Assembly (NCBI GenBank): GCA_037446355.1 | Contig: JBBIIT010000059.1 | Span: 1 to 18,108, forward strand | Length of the DNA stretch: 18,108 bases | Direction: 5' to 3' | From: Roseiarcus sp037446355 | Lineage (GTDB): Bacteria; Pseudomonadota; Alphaproteobacteria; Rhizobiales; Beijerinckiaceae | Part shown: positions 14,040-18,108 of the stretch, piece by piece | Position numbering within the stretch: the stretch's first letter is position 1 | How the letters are laid out: each line of letters opens with the position of its first letter | Translations under genes and position numbers: made by a program | Notes under the pieces: generated by a model | Database searches by the model: none | What the model was told of the DNA's origin: nothing | Seen by the model: the letters and a program-made list of their open reading frames with translations, nothing else

Positions 14040-16716
14040 TGATGCCCGCTTGCATGAGATGAAGCTTCGCGTAACGCCCATTGCTCCTTATCAGTTCATC
14101 ATGGTTGCCGTCCTCGACGATGCGGCCGCGTTCGAGGGTGATAATGCGGTCGACCCGACGCACCGTGGAGAGACGATGCGCAATGATGAACATCGTGCGG
14201 CCAGCGGCGATCTGTTTCATGTTCTGTTGAATCGCGCGCTCGCTTTCGTAGTCGAGTGCGCTGGTTGCTTCGTCGAATATCAGAATGCGGGGATCGGCCA
14301 CGAGCGCCCGGGCGATCGCGATCCGCTGACGTTGCCCGCCGGAAAGCGAACTGCCGCGCTCGCCGACGATGGTGTCGTATCCTTCGGGCAATTCAAGGAT
14401 AAAGTCATGTGCGCCAGCGAGCGTCGCCGCCCTGATGACCCGTTCCATCGGCATCGTAGGATCGATGAACGCGATATTGTCGCGAACCGAGCGATTGAAT
14501 AGTACGTTCTCTTGCAGCACGACGCCGATCTGTCGGCGCAGCCAGGCGACGTCCACAAGGGCGAGATCGACTCCGTCGACGAGAACGCGACCGCTCTCCG
14601 GTGTGTAGAGCCGCTGAATCAGCTTGGTCAGCGTGCTCTTTCCCGACCCTGACGAGCCGACGACGCCAATGACCTGACCCGGCGCGACGGCGAAGCTGAC
14701 GTCGTGCAGAACCTCCGGCGCGTCGATGCGATAGCGGAAGGTGACGTGTTCGAATTCGATCCGCCCGCGGATCGCCGGTAGCGCCGCGCGCGACGGATTC
14801 GTGGTCGGTTCCGGCGGGGCGTTGAGAATGTCGCCTAGCCGCTCCACGGAAAGGCGCGCCTGATGAAAATCTTGCCAAATCTGCGCCACTCGCAGCACAG
14901 GCGAACTCACGCGGCCGGACAGCATGTTGAAGGCGACGAGTTCGCCCACGGTGAGGTCGCCGTTGATGACAAGCTTCGCGCCGAAATAGAGAATGGCGGC
15001 AATCACCAGCTTGTTAACGAGTTGAACGGCCTGGCTCGCGGTATTGTTGAGGCTAATGACGCGGAAGCTCGCCGCGACATATCCGGCGAGCTGCTCTTCC
15101 CAGCGCCTTTGCATCAGCGGCTCGACCGCCATCGCCTTGAGCGTCTCTACTCCGGTCACGCTTTCGACGAGAAAGGCCTGGTTCTCCGCCCCGCGGCGAA
15201 ACTTCTCGTCGAGGCGTCGGCGAAAAAGCGGCGTCGCGCCGGCGGAGATTGCGAAATAGATAGGAAAGGCGCCGAGCACCACGCCAGTTAGTAGCGGCGA
15301 GTAGTAGAACATCACGCCGAGGAAAACGACGGTGAATGTGAGATCGACAACCAGCGTCAGCGCCGAGCCTGTCAGGAACTGGCGGATATTCTCGAGTTCA
15401 CGGACGCGTGCGACCGAGTCGCCGACCCGGCGCGCCTGGAAATACGCGATCGGGAGCGCCAGCAGATGGTGAAACAGACGCGCGCCGAGTTCCACGTCGA
15501 TCCGGTTCGTGGTGTGGGCGAAAAGATAGGTGCGCAGCACGCCGAGCACCGTCTCGAAACTCGAGATCGCGACCAGGCCCATTACCAACACGTCGAGAGT
15601 GCTCATGCTGCGGTGCACGAGGACCTTGTCGATGACGACCTGAAAGAACAGCGGCGTGATAAGGCCGAAGACCTGCAGAAAGAACGAGGCGATCAGCACC
15701 TCGCCCAGCAGGCGCCGGTACTTGTGGATGGCGCCGAAGAACCAGGTGATGTCGAAACGCCGCGAGAGATCGAGCAGCGTGGCGCGACGCGCCATCAACA
15801 CGAGGCGACCGTCCCACAGCGATTCGAACTCGGCGCGCGTCATCGCCTTGGGGCGAGGCGACGATGGCAGTTGCACTAGCGCCTGATCGTCGCTCGCTTT
15901 GCCGACGATCAGGAAGGTTCCGTCGCGCAACGCCGCGATGCCCGGCAACGGCGTGGCGGCAAGCCGATCCCAGTCGGTATGCTGCGCACGCGCCTTGAGC
16001 CCGAGTTGCTTGGCGCAACGCACCATGTCGGATACGCCGATTTTGGCTCCGCCAAGGCGATGGCGAATCTGCTCCGGCTCCGCGCCGACACCGTGAAAAC
16101 GCAGAAGCATAACCAGCGCGCCGAGCGCCGACTCGATCCCGGCGGCTCCGCCCTCGCCGAGATGCGTCGACCCCGTGGGCGTTTCGGCGCCTTCGCTCGA
16201 AGGCGCCGACGGCCTCGCCGCCGTCTCGGCGACCGACGGCTTGACGCGAGCCGCCGCTTCGCGCGGTTCCGGCGCCTCGTCAGGCCCCCCGAGAACCCGG
16301 AACAGACCACGGGCGCGTTCGGCTGCCGGGCCCCGACGCTCGATCAGCACCAAGCGCCCGTCCCAAAGGGCCTCGAATTCCGCGCGGCTCATTCGCTCCC
16401 TTCCCTGGGAGGTTTGATGCGCGACGATAAGGCTCTCCTCGGCCACCGAAGCGATAATGAAATAGTTGCCGTCACGCAGCGCGGCTATCGCTGGAAATCG
16501 TGTTCCCGCCAGCTCGCGCCAGTCCGCCTTGCGCGACTTCGCGTCGAGGCCCATCTCGCCGGCGCAGCGCAACATTTCGGAATCCCGGATCTCCGAGGTT
16601 CCGCAGCGATCGCGGACTTGTTCGGGGTCAGTTTGGACGCCACGCAGGCGTAACATCAACGTGAGGGCGAAAAGCCCGGGATTCATCGCTTCCCTTTGAT
16701 CCAAAGCAACATCCAT
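14026..16716 (-). CDS. Type I secretion ABC exporter (HlyB-like) with two tandem C39-like domains
   Basis: This 896-residue exporter has an N-terminal pair of C39-peptidase-like domains (about residues 11-130 and 190-312), then the ABC membrane domain (about 330-610) and an ATPase domain. ATPase motifs are intact: Walker A GSSGSGKST at 687-695, Q-loop near LQEN 734-737, signature LSGGQRQR at 791-798, Walker B ILIFDEATSALD at 811-822 and H-loop His847. Neither C39 copy has the catalytic Cys; like the HlyB type they should bind substrate, not cleave it. HlyB-type proteins are about 700 residues; the excess here is the second copy plus a Pro/Ala/Glu-rich linker (about 143-190). The ATG at 16716 has a GGGGGTGG purine run upstream. 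It exports an unfolded protein in one step with HlyD; the adhesin just upstream is the likely cargo. Confidence 0.95.
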   Translation of the reverse strand: MDVALDQREAMNPGLFALTLMLRLRGVQTDPEQVRDRCGTSEIRDSEMLRCAGEMGLDAKSRKADWRELAGTRFPAIAALRDGNYFIIASVAEESLIVAHQTSQGRERMSRAEFEALWDGRLVLIERRGPAAERARGLFRVLGGPDEAPEPREAAARVKPSVAETAARPSAPSSEGAETPTGSTHLGEGGAAGIESALGALVMLLRFHGVGAEPEQIRHRLGGAKIGVSDMVRCAKQLGLKARAQHTDWDRLAATPLPGIAALRDGTFLIVGKASDDQALVQLPSSPRPKAMTRAEFESLWDGRLVLMARRATLLDLSRRFDITWFFGAIHKYRRLLGEVLIASFFLQVFGLITPLFFQVVIDKVLVHRSMSTLDVLVMGLVAISSFETVLGVLRTYLFAHTTNRIDVELGARLFHHLLALPIAYFQARRVGDSVARVRELENIRQFLTGSALTLVVDLTFTVVFLGVMFYYSPLLTGVVLGAFPIYFAISAGATPLFRRRLDEKFRRGAENQAFLVESVTGVETLKAMAVEPLMQRRWEEQLAGYVAASFRVISLNNTASQAVQLVNKLVIAAILYFGAKLVINGDLTVGELVAFNMLSGRVSSPVLRVAQIWQDFHQARLSVERLGDILNAPPEPTTNPSRAALPAIRGRIEFEHVTFRYRIDAPEVLHDVSFAVAPGQVIGVVGSSGSGKSTLTKLIQRLYTPESGRVLVDGVDLALVDVAWLRRQIGVVLQENVLFNRSVRDNIAFIDPTMPMERVIRAATLAGAHDFILELPEGYDTIVGERGSSLSGGQRQRIAIARALVADPRILIFDEATSALDYESERAIQQNMKQIAAGRTMFIIAHRLSTVRRVDRIITLERGRIVEDGNHDELIRSNGRYAKLHLMQAGINEVH
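15781..16686 (-). repeat. Internal tandem duplication of the C39-like domain within the exporter gene
   Basis: Copy 1 (16327-16686) and copy 2 (15781-16149) encode matching landmarks at a constant offset of 183 residues (549 bases): PEQVRDR/PEQIRHR, ALRDGNYFI/ALRDGTFLI, and RAEFEALWDGRLVLI/RAEFESLWDGRLVLM. No indels are seen between the copies, but most positions have diverged, so the duplication is old. Confidence 0.85.
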
Positions 16717-17154
16717 CTGGCGTCATCCACCCCCTTTTTTACGCGGGCCAACGATGTATCCACCCGCCCACCGTCCGCTCGCAGCGGCGCTGGTCACGTT
16801 CGAGGGACGTCCCACTCACGCGCTTCGAAGAGCGCGACAGCATCGGCCCACTGAAGTCCGTCGCGGCTTCTCCCGCATTATGGACGTTCGGTAGCGCCAA
16901 GTTGCACCATTTTGGCACATAGCACGAGGCGCGCGCCCTCGCACCAAGAAATCGCGGGCCGGGGCGAAAGAGTGCTTTTGCCGCCGAAATTAGGCCGCTC
17001 GGATGCGACCTCCGCTTTGAATACGCGCGAGGAAAATGTCGCTTCGCGGAGACCGGCGGCGGCGCAACGGCGGCGCGGCTTCGCTTTCGCGCGCGAGGCC
17101 GGGGCTGCTGCGACCTTGTCCCGCTGCGCCGCGGCGGGACCTGACGGGACGAAT
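16717..17154. other. Intergenic region between adhesin and exporter genes
   Basis: About 440 bases on the minus strand between the adhesin stop and the exporter start. Apart from the hairpin at 17118-17140 I see no gene. A CATAAT box read on the minus strand (16877-16882) could be a -10 for the exporter, but no good -35 lies 16-18 bases before it. The ORFs overlapping here are antisense shadows of the adhesin or chance frames. Confidence 0.5.
17118..17140 (-). terminator. Strong GC hairpin downstream of the adhesin gene
   Basis: Ten-base arms (GTCCCGCTGC and GCGGCGGGAC on the plus strand, with one T-G opposition that forms a wobble in RNA or a mismatch depending on strand) flank a 3-base loop, 15 bases beyond the adhesin stop. 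There is no U tract after it in the minus direction, so it may be a factor-assisted terminator or an RNA-stabilising 3' hairpin that lets the exporter genes be expressed at a different level. Confidence 0.4.
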
Positions 17155-18108
17155 TTACCTCGTGAAGTGCGTCAACGCGCCCGCGAGGACCTGCGTCTCG
17201 TGATTAGGCGATGTCGTCGTCAGGCCGCCGCCCAGCGCCGAGCCGAAGCCGTCGAGGGCGCCCGCGGCGGCGACGTATTGGCTAAGGAGATGGAGGGACG
17301 GCACGCCGTCGATCTGCAAACCTGCGAATTTCGTCTCGACGCCCGAGAGATTAGCGGCGTTGCCGGCGACGTCGCTGATCGTGGCGCCGTTGAGGCTGAG
17401 GCCCTCCACCGCCAATGCGGGCACGCTCCGATCGTGCGCCCCGACGGTGTAGTCGAACACGAGTTTGTTGCCGGCGTTGCCGAGCGCCGACGTGGCCGTT
17501 TGGTCGAAGACCGCCACGCCGCCGTCGTTCAACTTCAACGTAGGAGCGCCGCCGCGCACGCTCACAGCCTCATTCAGATCGACGGTCAGGGTCATCTTGT
17601 CGCCGACGTGCTCGACGCCGCTGGTCGGCGAGGCGACCACTCCTGTCACCGCGGGCCTGGTGGCGTCGACGGAAAGGCCAGCGAACGAACCGACCGCATT
17701 CGCGAAATTCGCATTGCTGCCGCCCGCATCCTGCACCGTCGCGCCGTTGAGACTAACCCCCGTCACCGCGAGCGCCGACGTGCTCACGTCGCCGGCCTTG
17801 ACGGTGGTGTCGAACACCAGTTCCGTCGGATTGGCGAGCGAGGCGGTCGCCGCCGCGTCGTATTTCGCTATCCCGCCGTCGTTCAGCGTCAGAGTGGGGA
17901 CGCCGCCGGAGACGGTGACCCCCTCGTTTAGGCTGACCGTAAACGCGATCGTGCTGCCGATACCCTCGATGCCGCTGCCGGGTGAGGCCAAAACCTGCGT
18001 CACCACGGGAAGCGTCGCTGGCGGGTCGATCGCGAGTCCGGTCAAGGTCAAGAGCGCCCCCGCCAGGTTGGCGGAATTTCCGACGCTGTCCTTGATTGTC
18101 GCGCCGCT
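17155..18108 (-). CDS. Large repeat-built secreted adhesin-like protein, 3' end only (5' end outside window)
   Basis: The frame is open to the window edge, giving 317 visible residues of a larger protein; the first in-window start codon (a TTG at 18051) is internal. The visible part is built of bacterial Ig-like repeats of about 118 residues. Each repeat has a VASP...G start, a LNEAVSV.GG.PTL.LNDGG core, a LVFDYTV segment, and a LSLNGATI.D.AGNAANL end followed by FAGLQID. These are extracellular beta-sandwich repeats of the kind found in giant type I-secreted adhesins. The last 49 residues break the pattern and end in LAGALTHFTR. No RTX GGxGxDxxx nonapeptides occur in the visible end. The exporter and adaptor directly downstream on the same strand make it the likely cargo. 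Function as an adhesin or biofilm matrix protein is inference. Confidence 0.85.
   Translation of the reverse strand, partial: SGATIKDSVGNSANLAGALLTLTGLAIDPPATLPVVTQVLASPGSGIEGIGSTIAFTVSLNEGVTVSGGVPTLTLNDGGIAKYDAAATASLANPTELVFDTTVKAGDVSTSALAVTGVSLNGATVQDAGGSNANFANAVGSFAGLSVDATRPAVTGVVASPTSGVEHVGDKMTLTVDLNEAVSVRGGAPTLKLNDGGVAVFDQTATSALGNAGNKLVFDYTVGAHDRSVPALAVEGLSLNGATISDVAGNAANLSGVETKFAGLQIDGVPSLHLLSQYVAAAGALDGFGSALGGGLTTTSPNHETQVLAGALTHFTR
17305..18108 (-). repeat. Tandem coding repeats, period about 354 bases (118 residues)
   Basis: Two near-complete units (17638-17991 and 17305-17637, the second shortened at its end) and the end of a third (17992-18108) are visible. Units match clearly at protein level but are diverged, so they are old Ig-like domains rather than recent DNA duplications. 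More units are expected beyond the right edge. Confidence 0.8.

Noticed and set aside
16912..17931. 339-codon plus-strand frame over the adhesin end
   Set aside because: Arg-rich antisense shadow of the Ig-like repeats; the minus frame has clear repeat structure.
17305..18108. Repeats considered as a CRISPR array or recent DNA repeat
   Set aside because: The period is about 354 bases and in frame, with protein-level similarity only; these are coding Ig-like domains.

Overview
The window looks like a GC-rich alphaproteobacterial chromosome, most likely from the Hyphomicrobiales. The exact family (Methylocystaceae or Beijerinckiaceae would fit) is inference from gene style only. It holds twelve well-supported protein genes (one of them cut by the right edge), one doubtful small ORF, and no RNA gene, CRISPR array or insertion sequence that I can see. 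Most genes are on the minus strand; only a toroid-like protein and a sugar transferase are on the plus strand. The content is surface-polysaccharide synthesis on the left and type I protein secretion on the right.

Region 1 (50-5924, minus) is a tight five-gene operon. In transcription order it encodes a stand-alone acyl carrier protein, an AMP-forming acyl ligase, a class II glutamine amidotransferase (AsnB-like), an enlarged NadE-like ATP-pyrophosphatase and a family 2 glycosyltransferase. The three gaps from carrier to NadE are only 4-10 bases, and 41 bases separate NadE from the glycosyltransferase. The logic suggests that a carboxylic acid is activated, loaded on the carrier, amidated and used on a glycan. 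The carrier, ligase and amidotransferase resemble the set that accompanies exosortase A (XrtA/PEP-CTERM) loci, but no exosortase is visible here. This is the best candidate for an undescribed pathway.

Region 2 (5925-11491) is a looser exopolysaccharide neighbourhood. A divergent intergenic region separates the operon from an alpha/alpha-toroid-like protein. Next comes an ExoY/WcaJ-like phosphoglycosyl transferase whose catalytic Asp and several conserved Arg residues are replaced. It is convergent with a small three-helix membrane protein that may be related to the ExoX/SyrA exopolysaccharide repressors, and a palindrome spans both stop codons. Two more family 2 glycosyltransferases follow on the minus strand.

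Region 3 (11674-12378) is an eight-cysteine ferredoxin-like protein with no obvious link to its neighbours.

Region 4 (12618-18108, minus) is a type I secretion module: a repeat-built secreted adhesin-like protein (3' end only), an ABC exporter with two tandem catalytically dead C39-like domains, and an HlyD-type adaptor overlapping the exporter gene. No TolC-type outer membrane gene lies in the window. The adhesin end has no RTX nonapeptides, so this pair may use a different export signal.
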